NCBI RefSeq assembly: GCF_003718735.1
Contig: NZ_CP033460.1
Span: 248,001 to 312,000 of the forward strand
Direction: 5' to 3'
DNA: 64,000 nucleotides
Source of the DNA: Staphylococcus debuckii
Lineage (GTDB): Bacteria; Bacillota; Bacilli; Staphylococcales; Staphylococcaceae
The position numbers and the translations under genes were made by a program. This document shows, piece after piece, positions 36,839-46,674 of this stretch. How positions within the stretch are numbered: the stretch's first letter is position 1; each line of letters begins with the position of its first letter. The notes below the pieces were generated by a model, which was given only the letters and a program-made list of their open reading frames with translations, was not told where the DNA came from and searched no databases.

Positions 36839-38395
36839 TCAATGAATTGATTGTGCTAATAATCCCCATTGTTCTTGATACATCGTGTGGTCCATCGTTT
36901 TCAAATCCTCTGCTATCAAAGGTTTGAAGCCCATTTGATCGAGTACATCTTTTTCTAAATTAAGACCAGGTGCTATTTCTATGATAGTTAAGCCTGCATC
37001 TCGTAATTCAAAGACGGCTCGATCAGTTACGATAAAGACTTCTTGATTCAGAGTTTTAGCATAGGAAGCATTAAAATCGATGTTGTTGACTTCCGGTATG
37101 AACTTTTGAGTGGTACCTTCTTTAACAACTTCTAACTGACCCTCTTTAATGTTTAGTTGACTTCTAGCAACTAAACTTCCGGAAAAAATAATGCGCTGAA
37201 CAGATTGGCTGATGTCGATAAATCCTCCGCAACCATTCATCCGATTGCCGAAGTAAGAAACATTTACATTGCCATGCTGGTCAATTTCCGCAAAACTGAG
37301 ATAGGCGACGGAAATACCGCCATTATAAATGAAATCCCATGTTAGATCATGTCGCATACGAACATCGTAATTAGCATTCATTCCAAAGCGTTTGCCGCTG
37401 CCGATAAATCCTCCGAATATACCGATATCTTGCACAGGTTGCACTTGATGCTCGACATTTTCTTCGTGTAATAAATTCGATAATTCATTGTTAATGCCGA
37501 ATCCAATGCTGATAGTATCTCCTTGATTTAAAAATTGGGCTGCTCTGCGTAAAATAATTTTTCTGGTGTTGAATGGAAGAGGCGCATCTAGACGTTCAGT
37601 CGTGCGTTCTTCTCCGGAAAAAATAGGATGATAGTGTGTCTGAATAAGTTGTCTGTGATGTTTGGAATCTCCGGCAACATAAACATAATCAACGAGTGCG
37701 CCAGGTATAAAGACATCATCAGGGTTTAAATGTTGTGAATCTATAATGGCTTTAACCTGAACGACAACAGTACCACGGGTGGACTTTGCGTTAAGCGCAA
37801 TGCTGTAACCTTCACCCAAATGTGCTTCTTGAGTCATATAAATATTGCCTTGTCGGTCTGCATAAGTGCCACGTAATAATGCAACATTGACTGGAGGCAG
37901 TTGGTAATGCAAATAATCTTCGCCTTCAATGTCTAAGAAGGAGACAAGCTGCTCAGTCGTCTTGGTATTAGTGCGTCCACCTTTGTAGCGTGGATCAATA
38001 GTGGTGTTTAATCCAATCTTAGTAATCACCCCAGGTAAGATTGAATTAGTTTGACGGTAATGTGTAGCGATGACTCCCTGTGGTAAGAAGTAAGCTTCAA
38101 TCTCATTATTCGTGATAGCTTGAGCTGTTTTAGGTGAGGCTGTCATAATACTCATGATGATACGTGAAAGCATTCCCCGTTCTACGAAATCATCTAATTC
38201 CGGCTCCATCCCCATACTGCTGATGTCATTGGCATTGATAAAAGTCAGTCCCTTTGGAGAACTGGTTTCATCATAAGTTTCCAAGACATTACGCAATATT
38301 TCAGCTGGTAAGTTTGAGACTGTCAAAGCTGATACAGCAACGACATCCCCATCTTTGATAAGGCGCTTTAAATCTTCCCATTGTATTTCTTTCAT
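36839..38395 (-). CDS. fadX: Acyl-CoA:acetate/propionate CoA-transferase
   Basis: 518 aa, family I CoA-transferase with both alpha- and beta-like halves in one chain. N-terminal half has VVAVSALTVSNLPAEIL and the middle RGTYADRQGNIYMTQEA; the second half has IGFGINNELSNLL and GGFIGSG, then NRMNGCGGFIDISQ. It probably swaps CoA between short acids during fatty-acid use. AAAAGGGG lies before the ATG. First gene of the fad cluster; a cre-like sequence lies upstream. Confidence 0.85.
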   Translation of the reverse strand: MKEIQWEDLKRLIKDGDVVAVSALTVSNLPAEILRNVLETYDETSSPKGLTFINANDISSMGMEPELDDFVERGMLSRIIMSIMTASPKTAQAITNNEIEAYFLPQGVIATHYRQTNSILPGVITKIGLNTTIDPRYKGGRTNTKTTEQLVSFLDIEGEDYLHYQLPPVNVALLRGTYADRQGNIYMTQEAHLGEGYSIALNAKSTRGTVVVQVKAIIDSQHLNPDDVFIPGALVDYVYVAGDSKHHRQLIQTHYHPIFSGEERTTERLDAPLPFNTRKIILRRAAQFLNQGDTISIGFGINNELSNLLHEENVEHQVQPVQDIGIFGGFIGSGKRFGMNANYDVRMRHDLTWDFIYNGGISVAYLSFAEIDQHGNVNVSYFGNRMNGCGGFIDISQSVQRIIFSGSLVARSQLNIKEGQLEVVKEGTTQKFIPEVNNIDFNASYAKTLNQEVFIVTDRAVFELRDAGLTIIEIAPGLNLEKDVLDQMGFKPLIAEDLKTMDHTMYQEQWGLLAQSIH

Positions 38396-38441
38396 AAAAA
38401 GACCCCTTTTCTTTTTATTTAAGAACCCCCTTTATCGAGAA

Positions 38442-38455
38442 TGTAAACCCTTACA
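38442..38455 (-). promoter_or_regulatory. cre-like site before fadX
   Basis: TGTAAACCCTTACA equals the perfect cre site at 35261 except at the central CG, which reads CC. It lies about 47 bases before the fadX start, the same distance as the site before fadD. The changed CG would weaken CcpA binding. Confidence 0.5.
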
Positions 38456-38736
38456 AAAAATATAACACATGAACAAAAATTGTAAAAATAAAAAGACATT
38501 CAATTCAGAAAATTGTTTTAATTCATCTCTGAAACGATTGAAAATACAGGTGATTACGGTGTGCACATTAAAAAATACAATAACATGTTTTCTGTTCGCT
38601 ACTAATATACAATTTTATTATTTGTATATTAGTAGTGCTAAGATACTATCTTAATGCGTTTTTACTATTTTTATTTTTTACAAACTTTACAGTAAGTTAA
38701 AGTATTATTAAATTTTGTAATATACTGTGATATAAT
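38456..38736. other. Intergenic region between divergent fadX and the teichoic-acid genes
   Basis: A/T-rich with no gene I trust. It contains a long perfect inverted repeat (38599-38635) and further downstream TTTACAAACTTTACAG and TTGTAATATACTGTGATATAAT, the last with a good -10 (TATAAT) for the downstream genes. Confidence 0.45.
38599..38635. promoter_or_regulatory. 14-bp perfect inverted repeat
   Basis: CTACTAATATACAA and TTGTATATTAGTAG flank nine A/T bases. No T run follows, so it is not a standard terminator. It may be an operator or a structured RNA element for either divergent gene set. Confidence 0.55.
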
Positions 38737-38763
38737 TTGGGGAAAATGGGTGAGGTGCTGAAC

Positions 38764-38925
38764 GTGAAAAAGTGGATTAAGGTGCTTTTACCACTGTTCA
38801 TTATCTATAAAATCAGAGATTATTTTTTAAAATTAGAGCGTCAAAAGTTTGAGGAAATTGATATAGAATCTGATGAAGATAGATATAGTGATGAAGACGA
38901 AGAAATAACAGGGCAGAATTTTTAG
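38764..38925 (+). CDS. Small membrane protein with acidic tail
   Basis: 53 aa: a basic start MKKWIKVL, one membrane span (about 5-20), a charged helix and an acidic end (DIESDEDRYSDEDEE). GTG 38764 has GAGGTG 6 bases upstream. It lies 19 bases before the first teichoic-acid polymerase and is probably co-transcribed. A membrane adaptor for that enzyme is possible but not shown. Confidence 0.6.
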   Translation: MKKWIKVLLPLFIIYKIRDYFLKLERQKFEEIDIESDEDRYSDEDEEITGQNF

Positions 38926-38944
38926 TTAAAGGGGGTCATCTAAA

Positions 38945-41497
38945 TTGTTGAAAGAATTAAAGTATAAACTCACAAAAAGTTTTGAAGTGCACGATGTTTA
39001 TATGGGGGGAGAATCAATCATCTTTACATGTCGCTTTGAAAACTTTATTAATTTTAATACTAAAAAATTAGAAATCACGGTAAATAATAAAGCTATTCCA
39101 TTCGAAGTTACTTCTCAAAAAAATAATGAGATTGTGATTATGTTTAAGACTCAAGAAGTTATTCATAACACAGATGTACGAAATATTACTTTTTCTTTAA
39201 ATGATAAGCAGTTATGGGTTACAGCTGCGCCTCATCTTAAGCGTATTTATCAAGTGGGTCATCATTTATACCAAATTAGTATTTCGAAGTCGGTTTCCAT
39301 AAAGCCATACAACACGGGACATATGGTAATGGATGAAGCAATCAATATCTCGCTTGCGCCAGATGACAATGAGACCTTGGCGATTGAAAGTGAGCAACCT
39401 ATTGAGGGATTATTACTGATTAATCAGACGCGGATGAAAACGTTGGATATTAAAGAAGGCAAAATTAATTACGCTTATATACAAGATAAGATTAAGAAAG
39501 AATCCTTTTTAATTTATGCAATTAGGGATACGTACATCTATCCTGTAAATATCAATACACCCGTAAGTGTTTCCTATTATTTCATGAATTATCGATGGTG
39601 GGATAACACGGTAAATATTACCCGAGACTATTATAAAGTCGACAGAATCGATGTCAGTCAATTCATTGATGATGATACCATTAATTTAACATTTCAAACT
39701 TCAGAGGCATCGGGACAAGATGACTCAATCAGCGTCGGCGTAACAGATTCGGACTATTCTAATGTTATTTTACTGCCGACTTTTACGTCATTGCATAAAG
39801 TTTCTGTGAAAATTCCTATTTCGCTCTTACAGACACCTAAACGTAAAAAAATATTTATTCGTATTAAAGATAAAACCTATTTATTGAGAGGAAAAATGAA
39901 GAAATTCTCAGGCTACCGTAAGCTGGCTTCTGAAATTTATCAACTGACATTATTTGAGCACTACGGTGTCACAATTGCACATAAGAAACCTAAAATTAAA
40001 ATGGGTGTAAATGCCGTTGGAGAAAACCAACTTAATATTTATTTCCAACCGCATGAAGTTTATCGCCATTGTGATTATTATTTAACATTTGAAGAAAGAG
40101 AATCAAGCCAGCAATATCAAATTCCAATCCAAAAAGGCGAACAGGATATAATGCTTGATTATGCAGCGCTCAATCAATTGCTGACTAAAAAGAAATCCAT
40201 TATTGATGTATTCGTGACTATATATGATGGTGATCAGTTAGTAAGAAAAGATAAAATTAAATACAAAGAAGGTATTTATAAAAAAGACAGTGTGTATACG
40301 TTGAAGAAATATAAACAAGGTAATCAAACTACATTCTTTATGTTGACGTTAACACCGTTTAAAAATATTAAATTTGAAACCTTTGAATTAAGTGATACGC
40401 AAATACAAATATTGAACGACAATAATGTTAAAAAGAATAACATTTGGATGATCGGCGAACGTACGGATACTGCTCAAGAAAGCGGCATTCAGTTCTTTGA
40501 ATGGCTTCAAAACCACGCAGATGCTGAAGTTTATTATGTGATAGATGGAGACTCCGAAGATTATCAAGACATTAAAGATAAGAAAAACATCTTACGCTTT
40601 GGTTCGGATGAGCATTTGAAGATTGCAGCCCAAGCGAAAGTGTTAATGAGCACACACGACGTTGAAAATATTATGCCTTATAAAGCAGCACCAGACTTCT
40701 GGGGCTATGAAGATACAATTAAAATCTTCTTGCAACATGGTGTGCTAGGTAGAAAAAATGTAGAATATCACAAGAAATATTATGATGATCCGTTCGATTT
40801 ATTCAATGTTTCTAGTGGCTATGAAAAATACGATATCGTCGTTGATGAGATGGGTTATAAACCGGAGGAAATTGCTGTAACAGGACTCGCACGCTTTGAC
40901 CGGTTGCCGCTTGAACCTAAAAAGCAACTGAAAAAAGTCTTAATCATGCCGACTTGGCGTGACTGGTTGAACAGTAATGAAGCATTCGAAAAGAGCGAAT
41001 ATTTATCGCGCTATCTCAGCTTGGTCAACAGTGAAAAATTAAAAGCGTTAAGCGAAACATATGATTTAGAAATCAATTTCTATCCGCATTATCGTGCGCA
41101 GCAATTCTTCCAAGAGTACTTGGCAGACGCTGAATTATCACATGTGAACTTTATTGAGCTAGGCAAAAAATCTGTACAAGATTTGTTGATTGAACATGAT
41201 CTGTTGATTACCGACTATAGTACGGTAAGTACCGATTTCAATTATATGAATAAACCAGTTATATTTTACCATTTTGACGTGAATCAATTTTTCCGTAAAG
41301 GCATCTTAAGACCGATAGATCAAACGTTTATCGGAGATATCGTCTATTCTGAAAATGAACTGGTTTCCAAAATCTCAGATAAAATTAATAGCCAGAAACC
41401 AGCACATTATGATCGCAGTTTGATATTTGATCACATTGATCATCAAAATAGCCAACGTATTTATGATGAAATATGCGCTAAATTAGAAAAAGAATAA
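38945..41497 (+). CDS. CDP-glycerol/CDP-ribitol poly-phosphotransferase (TagF/TarF family), copy 1
   Basis: 850 aa. The last 400 residues are the glycerophosphotransferase domain: FLQHGVLGRK (about 596), MPTWRDW (about 667) and DYSTVSTDF (about 757), the catalytic and nucleotide-binding motifs of TagF. About 430 N-terminal residues are beta-rich and less conserved. It should polymerise glycerol or ribitol phosphate, either for wall teichoic acid or a capsule-like polymer, at the inner face of the membrane. TTG start with AAAGGGGG 9 bases upstream. Longer than TarF or TarL of S. aureus (about 390-560 aa). Confidence 0.85.
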   Translation: MLKELKYKLTKSFEVHDVYMGGESIIFTCRFENFINFNTKKLEITVNNKAIPFEVTSQKNNEIVIMFKTQEVIHNTDVRNITFSLNDKQLWVTAAPHLKRIYQVGHHLYQISISKSVSIKPYNTGHMVMDEAINISLAPDDNETLAIESEQPIEGLLLINQTRMKTLDIKEGKINYAYIQDKIKKESFLIYAIRDTYIYPVNINTPVSVSYYFMNYRWWDNTVNITRDYYKVDRIDVSQFIDDDTINLTFQTSEASGQDDSISVGVTDSDYSNVILLPTFTSLHKVSVKIPISLLQTPKRKKIFIRIKDKTYLLRGKMKKFSGYRKLASEIYQLTLFEHYGVTIAHKKPKIKMGVNAVGENQLNIYFQPHEVYRHCDYYLTFEERESSQQYQIPIQKGEQDIMLDYAALNQLLTKKKSIIDVFVTIYDGDQLVRKDKIKYKEGIYKKDSVYTLKKYKQGNQTTFFMLTLTPFKNIKFETFELSDTQIQILNDNNVKKNNIWMIGERTDTAQESGIQFFEWLQNHADAEVYYVIDGDSEDYQDIKDKKNILRFGSDEHLKIAAQAKVLMSTHDVENIMPYKAAPDFWGYEDTIKIFLQHGVLGRKNVEYHKKYYDDPFDLFNVSSGYEKYDIVVDEMGYKPEEIAVTGLARFDRLPLEPKKQLKKVLIMPTWRDWLNSNEAFEKSEYLSRYLSLVNSEKLKALSETYDLEINFYPHYRAQQFFQEYLADAELSHVNFIELGKKSVQDLLIEHDLLITDYSTVSTDFNYMNKPVIFYHFDVNQFFRKGILRPIDQTFIGDIVYSENELVSKISDKINSQKPAHYDRSLIFDHIDHQNSQRIYDEICAKLEKE

Positions 41498-41517
41498 ATG
41501 ACTAGAGTTTGTGAACC

Positions 41518-41575
41518 ATGTGGGAGCGAAACGTTGGAATCTGTTATCCAGATTTCTATATCGCTCCCACTTTAA
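41518..41575 (+). terminator. Terminator between the two polymerase genes
   Basis: GTGGGAGCGA pairs perfectly with TCGCTCCCAC across a 31-base loop, followed by TTTAAATCTT. The T run is interrupted, so read-through to copy 2 is possible. Confidence 0.65.
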
Positions 41576-41609
41576 ATCTTGAACTAAAGAAAGATGGAGT
41601 GAAGTAAGT

Positions 41610-43925
41610 GTGTTGAAATTAAGTAAGATGAATGTGAACTTCGGTTCAGTTCAAACGAATTTACCTGCTCAAATTCGTTTAGAAATCAGAAATGAGCAGA
41701 TAATAAATATTGAAGCATCAAAATTAAATAAAGAAGACGTTTATTTAGGAAAAACTAAAGCAGAAGATGGACTAGTTGCTATTATTGAAAATGATGAGTT
41801 TCCATACTATGTGCATATTAAGCAACATAAGATTTATTGCACGCCTTATTTGAATGATAAGACGGAGGGGAGTCTAAATATTCAAGTCAAAGTTTATCAT
41901 AACCGTTTCAAAGTGGAGCCGACACGCTACAGCTATAAAGTGGTAGATACTTACAGCGACGCCATAACCGAGCTCGATGCATCATTATTTAAAAAGGGTC
42001 GCAAACCATTTATTGAGGATGAATCCAATCGCATTGGTGATCCGGCGATTTTCGCTAAGTTTAAATATACTGACTACACCACATTTTTAGAATATACCAA
42101 CTCTAAGAAAGACTTTGCGTTTAAAACGAATGTTTTAGAAGTACTAACACCTTCACAGTTAAACTTTGATTTCAATAGTGCCAATGAATTGGTAGTTGCG
42201 AAAGATAAACACCGACAAATTATCAGACTTAATGATTTGAAAAAAATGAAAGATATTAAATTAGATGACTATTTCTTAAATTATACTCAGAAACCTATCT
42301 ATTTAAAAATGAATGATAAATTCTTTATTATCAGTTATCACAATCAAAAACTCAGTATTAAAACTGATAAAGAAAAAGAATTACTGTGCCAACGCAGTAA
42401 TATTTCAGTGAAAAGATCAGGACGTTATATTACGATATTTGGAGAAATTATGTATAATGCTCCTGTTCAACCTGATACTTTAATCACAAAATCTGGTCAA
42501 TTTTTAGCTAAAATAAAATGGATAAATCAAAATCATTTTACTGCTAAAGTTAAAATTAAAAAATTACGTCATTTGAAAGAGATTCATAACACGATTTTTA
42601 CTGCGCTGAACGGTAAGAGATTTCATCCGTTATATCAAAGTAAAAAAGCTGGCGATAATCGCAAAGTTTTACTTGCTTTCAATACCAGAGGACACGCTAT
42701 TATTTTACGCCGGAATGCAGCGAATAATTTGAGTTTCGGTAATCTACCTGAATTAAAAATTTATAATCCTTGGCATAAATTTAAAATTAATGCAGCCTAC
42801 AAGCTAGCGCCGATTTATAAGTTTTTAAACAGAAAATATAATTTGAACGTTTATTTTGAAAAAGAAGCTTCTAAAGCAGTAGAATCCGGCAAATATGTCT
42901 TTGAAGCTGCTGCCGGCAATAAAAAATTCAAATCTGATAATGTATTTATTTTAGATAAGTCTTCTCCTCAATATAAAAGTATGAAGAAAAAGTGGGGAGA
43001 CAAGGTTGTTGAACGTTTCAGTTTCCGAAATTATCTATATGTCTTTGCTGCAGATTATTTTATTTCTAGTGAACTCAGCAATCATGTAATCAATACTAGA
43101 ATCTTTGATGATAAATTAAATCGTAAAATAAAAGTAACACCGCTATACTTTTTACAACACGGTGTTACTTTCTTGAAACCGCGTGATGATTCTAAAAATG
43201 TAGGCTTTCATAAAAGTAATATGACTAACAATATTGCTAAGTCGGTTGTAAGTTCAGATGTAGAAGCCGAAATCTTCCATGACATGGGTTATAACGACTT
43301 TGAATTAATGAAAACTGGGATGCCTAAATTTGATGGAGCAAATCTTGAAGAGGGCGCAGATAAAATCACTTACATGCCGACATGGCGTCCTTGGGAAGAA
43401 GCGGAAGTTTTCAATGGCCACATAGAAGAGACCACTTATTATCAATCTATTATGGAAGTCATTGAAGCCTTTGAGAAAGCGGGATTGTTAAGTCGTTTGC
43501 AAATTGCGGCGCATAATAAATTCTCTCAATATGCTAAGAATCACTTTAATCAATATAATGATATTTTCGTGGAAGATCCTACAGATACCTTGAAAAACTC
43601 TGTTATCTATATCACAGATATTTCTTCTATTATCTTTGATGCAATTAATCACGGCGCTTTCCCTATTTTCTATTGGAAAGAATTTGAGGATATTATTGCT
43701 AAGCATGGCGGTACAACGCCTGCTAACCGTGAAAATGTTCCGGGAGTCGTAGCAGACGATGAGAATGAATTGATAGAGGCGGTGAAATCAGCTATTAACA
43801 ATGACTTTAAACTTCCGCCGAAAGTACTGGAAAACTATCGTCGTATCAATGAATTCCATGATAATCAAAACACACAACGTGTGATTAATGAATTAGTTAA
43901 TGATGGTGTATTACAGAAAAAGTAA
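41610..43925 (+). CDS. CDP-glycerol/CDP-ribitol poly-phosphotransferase (TagF/TarF family), copy 2
   Basis: 771 aa, same architecture as copy 1: beta-rich N-terminal part (about 1-340), then the transferase domain with FLQHGVTFLKPRD (about 516), MPTWRPW (about 588) and TDISSIIFD (about 668). The last motif has DISS rather than DYST, so this copy differs at a conserved position; other members also vary there. Sequence identity with copy 1 is low outside motifs, so this is an old duplication. GTG 41610 has GGAG 10 bases upstream. A terminator with G-U pairs follows. Confidence 0.83.
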   Translation: MLKLSKMNVNFGSVQTNLPAQIRLEIRNEQIINIEASKLNKEDVYLGKTKAEDGLVAIIENDEFPYYVHIKQHKIYCTPYLNDKTEGSLNIQVKVYHNRFKVEPTRYSYKVVDTYSDAITELDASLFKKGRKPFIEDESNRIGDPAIFAKFKYTDYTTFLEYTNSKKDFAFKTNVLEVLTPSQLNFDFNSANELVVAKDKHRQIIRLNDLKKMKDIKLDDYFLNYTQKPIYLKMNDKFFIISYHNQKLSIKTDKEKELLCQRSNISVKRSGRYITIFGEIMYNAPVQPDTLITKSGQFLAKIKWINQNHFTAKVKIKKLRHLKEIHNTIFTALNGKRFHPLYQSKKAGDNRKVLLAFNTRGHAIILRRNAANNLSFGNLPELKIYNPWHKFKINAAYKLAPIYKFLNRKYNLNVYFEKEASKAVESGKYVFEAAAGNKKFKSDNVFILDKSSPQYKSMKKKWGDKVVERFSFRNYLYVFAADYFISSELSNHVINTRIFDDKLNRKIKVTPLYFLQHGVTFLKPRDDSKNVGFHKSNMTNNIAKSVVSSDVEAEIFHDMGYNDFELMKTGMPKFDGANLEEGADKITYMPTWRPWEEAEVFNGHIEETTYYQSIMEVIEAFEKAGLLSRLQIAAHNKFSQYAKNHFNQYNDIFVEDPTDTLKNSVIYITDISSIIFDAINHGAFPIFYWKEFEDIIAKHGGTTPANRENVPGVVADDENELIEAVKSAINNDFKLPPKVLENYRRINEFHDNQNTQRVINELVNDGVLQKK

Positions 43926-43935
43926 CAGAATAAAC

Positions 43936-43986
43936 AAATGGTTGGATTGCTTTGATAGGGAAGTGATTCAGCCATTTTTTCTTTTT
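43936..43986 (+). terminator. Terminator after the second polymerase gene
   Basis: AAATGGTTGGATTGCTT pairs, with G-U wobbles, to AAGTGATTCAGCCATTT, and T residues follow. Confidence 0.7.
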
Positions 43987-44052
43987 AAAAATCCATGGGA
44001 AAATAGGGAATAGAGTAACTAAAGCTAAACAGTGATTGATGGAGGTAAAGTT

Positions 44053-46308
44053 ATGAACAATATTAATATAAAGGATGCTTCGCAGAATAACCTAAAACAT
44101 ATTGATGTTAATATTCCCAAACATTTAATTACGGTGTTTACAGGTCGTTCTGGTTCAGGGAAATCATCTCTCGTCTTTAACACTATTGCAGCTGAATCCG
44201 AAAGGCTGTTGAATGAAAGTTATTCGAGTTATATTCAGTTTCATTTGAATCAACAACCTAAACCGAAAGTGGGAGAGATTAAGAATTTACCAGTTGCGAT
44301 GACTATTAGTCAAAAACGGTTCAATGGCAATTCACGTTCCACAGTAGGGACTGCCTCTGATATCTATGCTGCCGTCAGATTATTATGGTCCAGAGTAGGA
44401 GAACCGTTTGTCGGTTACTCTGATGTATTTTCTTTTAATAGTCCGAATGGCATGTGTGAAACTTGCGAAGGCTTAGGCTACATTGAAGATATTAATTTAG
44501 ATGAACTGCTGGATTGGGATAAATCGCTTAATGAAGGTGCGATTGACTTTCCTTCGTTCGGTCCTGATAAAGAACGCGGTAAAGCGTATCGAGATAGCGG
44601 TTTGTTTGATAATGATAAGAAGTTGAAAGATTATACTAAAGAGGAACTGGATTTATTCTTATATCAAGAACCGATGAAGTTGAAAAATCCTCCGAAAGAG
44701 TGGCGTAAATCTGCTAAGTACGTCGGTTTAATTCCAAGATTCAGCAGAATATTCTTAGGAGATAAAGAGTTCAATAAAAAACGTTATGCTAAGCATCTGA
44801 AAAATGTTGTGACGAATAAAGTATGTCCAACGTGTCATGGGCAACGCTTAAACCAGAAAGTATTAAGCTGTAAAATTAATGGCAAAAATATTTCTGAATT
44901 TACGCAAATGACTATCAAAGAGAATATAGAATTTCTAGATCAATTAGAAAATCCGACAGCGCAATATATTATTGAACCGTTACGTGCACAATTAGAAGCA
45001 TTGGATTATATCGGACTAAGTTATTTAACGTTGAACCGTGTCACAACAACACTTTCAGGCGGAGAAGCACAACGTCTTAAGTTAATACGCCATTTGAATA
45101 GTCCGTTATCAGATTTGGTTTATATTATCGACGAGCCAAGTGTCGGCCTGCATCCGGAAGATATTTCCAAGATTAATGAAATCCTGCAGTCTTTAAAGGA
45201 TAAAGGAAATACGGTGTTAATTGTAGAACATGATCCGGATGTGGTTAGAGATGGCGATTATATTATTGATATGGGACCAGGTTCAGGTAAGCATGGCGGT
45301 GAAATTACTTTCCAAGGGACATATCAAGAATTATTGAAATCTGATACTTCGACAGGGAAAGCCTTACGCCAGCAACATTATTTGAAAAATAAAGTGCGTG
45401 AACCGGATGGGTTTTACCATATCGGCCCCGTTACTCAAAATAATTTAAAAGAAGTTTCAGCTTCTATTCCGAAAGAAGTTCTAACCGTGATTACAGGGGT
45501 AGCAGGTTCAGGTAAAAGTACCTTAGTCAAAGCAGGGTTTGAAGACGAAGATAATGTCATTATTATGGACCAAAAAGCCATACAAGGTTCGAGTCGTTCA
45601 AACTTGCTGACTTATCTTGGTGTTTTTGACAGTGTCAGAAGCTTTTTCAGCAAGCAGACAGGATTAAGCAAGGCGATGTTCAGTTATAATTCGAAAGGTG
45701 CTTGCCCGAATTGCGGAGGTAAAGGTTATATTAAAACAGAACTCGCTTTCATGGGAGACTTTTCCCAAACGTGTGAAGTTTGTCATGGTAAACGTTATCG
45801 ACCTGAAGTGTTAGAGGCGACTGTAGACGGATACTCAATCGCTGATATTTTAGATTTAACAGTCGACGAGGGTCTTGAATTTTTCAATCAGCAAAGTGAT
45901 GTTAAAGCTAAGTTAGAAGCCTTGAGCAAAACTGGATTGACGTATATGACACTTGGTCAACCGTTGTCTACCTTATCAGGAGGCGAAATGCAGCGGGTGA
46001 AATTAGCTCAGCATTTGGATGAGCAAGTGAAAGACAGTGTCTTCATCTTTGACGAGCCTACGACTGGGTTGCATGAAGCGGATATCCCTGTGTTGATGAA
46101 GTGTTTCGATGATTTGATTGCTCAGAATAATACTGTGATTTTAATCGAACATAATTTATCGATAATGTGTGAAGCGGATTGGATAGTAGACGTAGGACCA
46201 GGTCCAGGTCTTGATGGAGGAAAAGTATTATTTAGCGGTACCCCTAAAGATTTCATTGAACAAGAAGAGACGCTGACTTCCAAACATTTAAAACGTTATA
46301 TTCAATAA
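44053..46308 (+). CDS. UvrA2-like ABC ATPase (excinuclease subunit A paralogue)
   Basis: 751 aa, against about 940 for UvrA. Two ABC cassettes: Walker A GRSGSGKSS and GVAGSGKST; signatures LSGGEAQRL and LSGGEMQRV; zinc-finger pairs CETCEG with CPTCHG, and CPNCGG with CEVCHG. The UvrB-binding region is missing, which is typical of UvrA2/DrrC-like proteins linked to antibiotic or DNA-binding-drug tolerance. ATG 44053 has GGAGG 7 bases upstream. Monocistronic, with its own terminator. Confidence 0.88.
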   Translation: MNNINIKDASQNNLKHIDVNIPKHLITVFTGRSGSGKSSLVFNTIAAESERLLNESYSSYIQFHLNQQPKPKVGEIKNLPVAMTISQKRFNGNSRSTVGTASDIYAAVRLLWSRVGEPFVGYSDVFSFNSPNGMCETCEGLGYIEDINLDELLDWDKSLNEGAIDFPSFGPDKERGKAYRDSGLFDNDKKLKDYTKEELDLFLYQEPMKLKNPPKEWRKSAKYVGLIPRFSRIFLGDKEFNKKRYAKHLKNVVTNKVCPTCHGQRLNQKVLSCKINGKNISEFTQMTIKENIEFLDQLENPTAQYIIEPLRAQLEALDYIGLSYLTLNRVTTTLSGGEAQRLKLIRHLNSPLSDLVYIIDEPSVGLHPEDISKINEILQSLKDKGNTVLIVEHDPDVVRDGDYIIDMGPGSGKHGGEITFQGTYQELLKSDTSTGKALRQQHYLKNKVREPDGFYHIGPVTQNNLKEVSASIPKEVLTVITGVAGSGKSTLVKAGFEDEDNVIIMDQKAIQGSSRSNLLTYLGVFDSVRSFFSKQTGLSKAMFSYNSKGACPNCGGKGYIKTELAFMGDFSQTCEVCHGKRYRPEVLEATVDGYSIADILDLTVDEGLEFFNQQSDVKAKLEALSKTGLTYMTLGQPLSTLSGGEMQRVKLAQHLDEQVKDSVFIFDEPTTGLHEADIPVLMKCFDDLIAQNNTVILIEHNLSIMCEADWIVDVGPGPGLDGGKVLFSGTPKDFIEQEETLTSKHLKRYIQ

Positions 46309-46315
46309 TTTATAG

Positions 46316-46354
46316 ACGCTGAGTAGAGGGTATTAATTCTACTCAGCGTTTTTG
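46316..46354 (+). terminator. Terminator after the uvrA2-like gene
   Basis: ACGCTGAGTAGA pairs perfectly with TCTACTCAGCGT, and five T follow. Confidence 0.85.
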
Positions 46355-46392
46355 CGAGGGAGCGGGAGGTGCGAGCCTCGACACTTTCCTTA
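46355..46392. repeat. Dispersed intergenic repeat, copy 2
   Basis: In inverted orientation it repeats AGCCTCGACACTTTCC and GGGAGCGG found at 403-455. About ten bases present in copy 1 are missing here. The rest of this intergenic stretch (to 46674) is A/T-rich with no gene. Confidence 0.5.
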
Positions 46393-46674
46393 ACTTATCC
46401 AATATTAGCTTTTATTCCAATCAACAAAATTGATAGATTTGTATGTATAAACTCTGTAAGTGCTAATTTAAGTACCAATTACATTTTAAAAGGTAGACAA
46501 AATGGTGAATAAATATAAAATAGGAACTACTAGATTACTTTTTATAATAAGCTTTAACCATTCATAAACCTTCAATAACCTTGTAATTTTATAAACTATC
46601 TAAAAAAGAGATAATCCAAACTTGAAAAACAACAGAATACTTAACTTAAATATGTTAGCAGAGGAATGAAGTGA

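Noticed and set aside
38469..38654. 61-codon plus-strand frame between fadX and the teichoic-acid genes
   Set aside because: No ribosome-binding site; it runs through the cre-like flank and the inverted repeat and has no recognisable motif.
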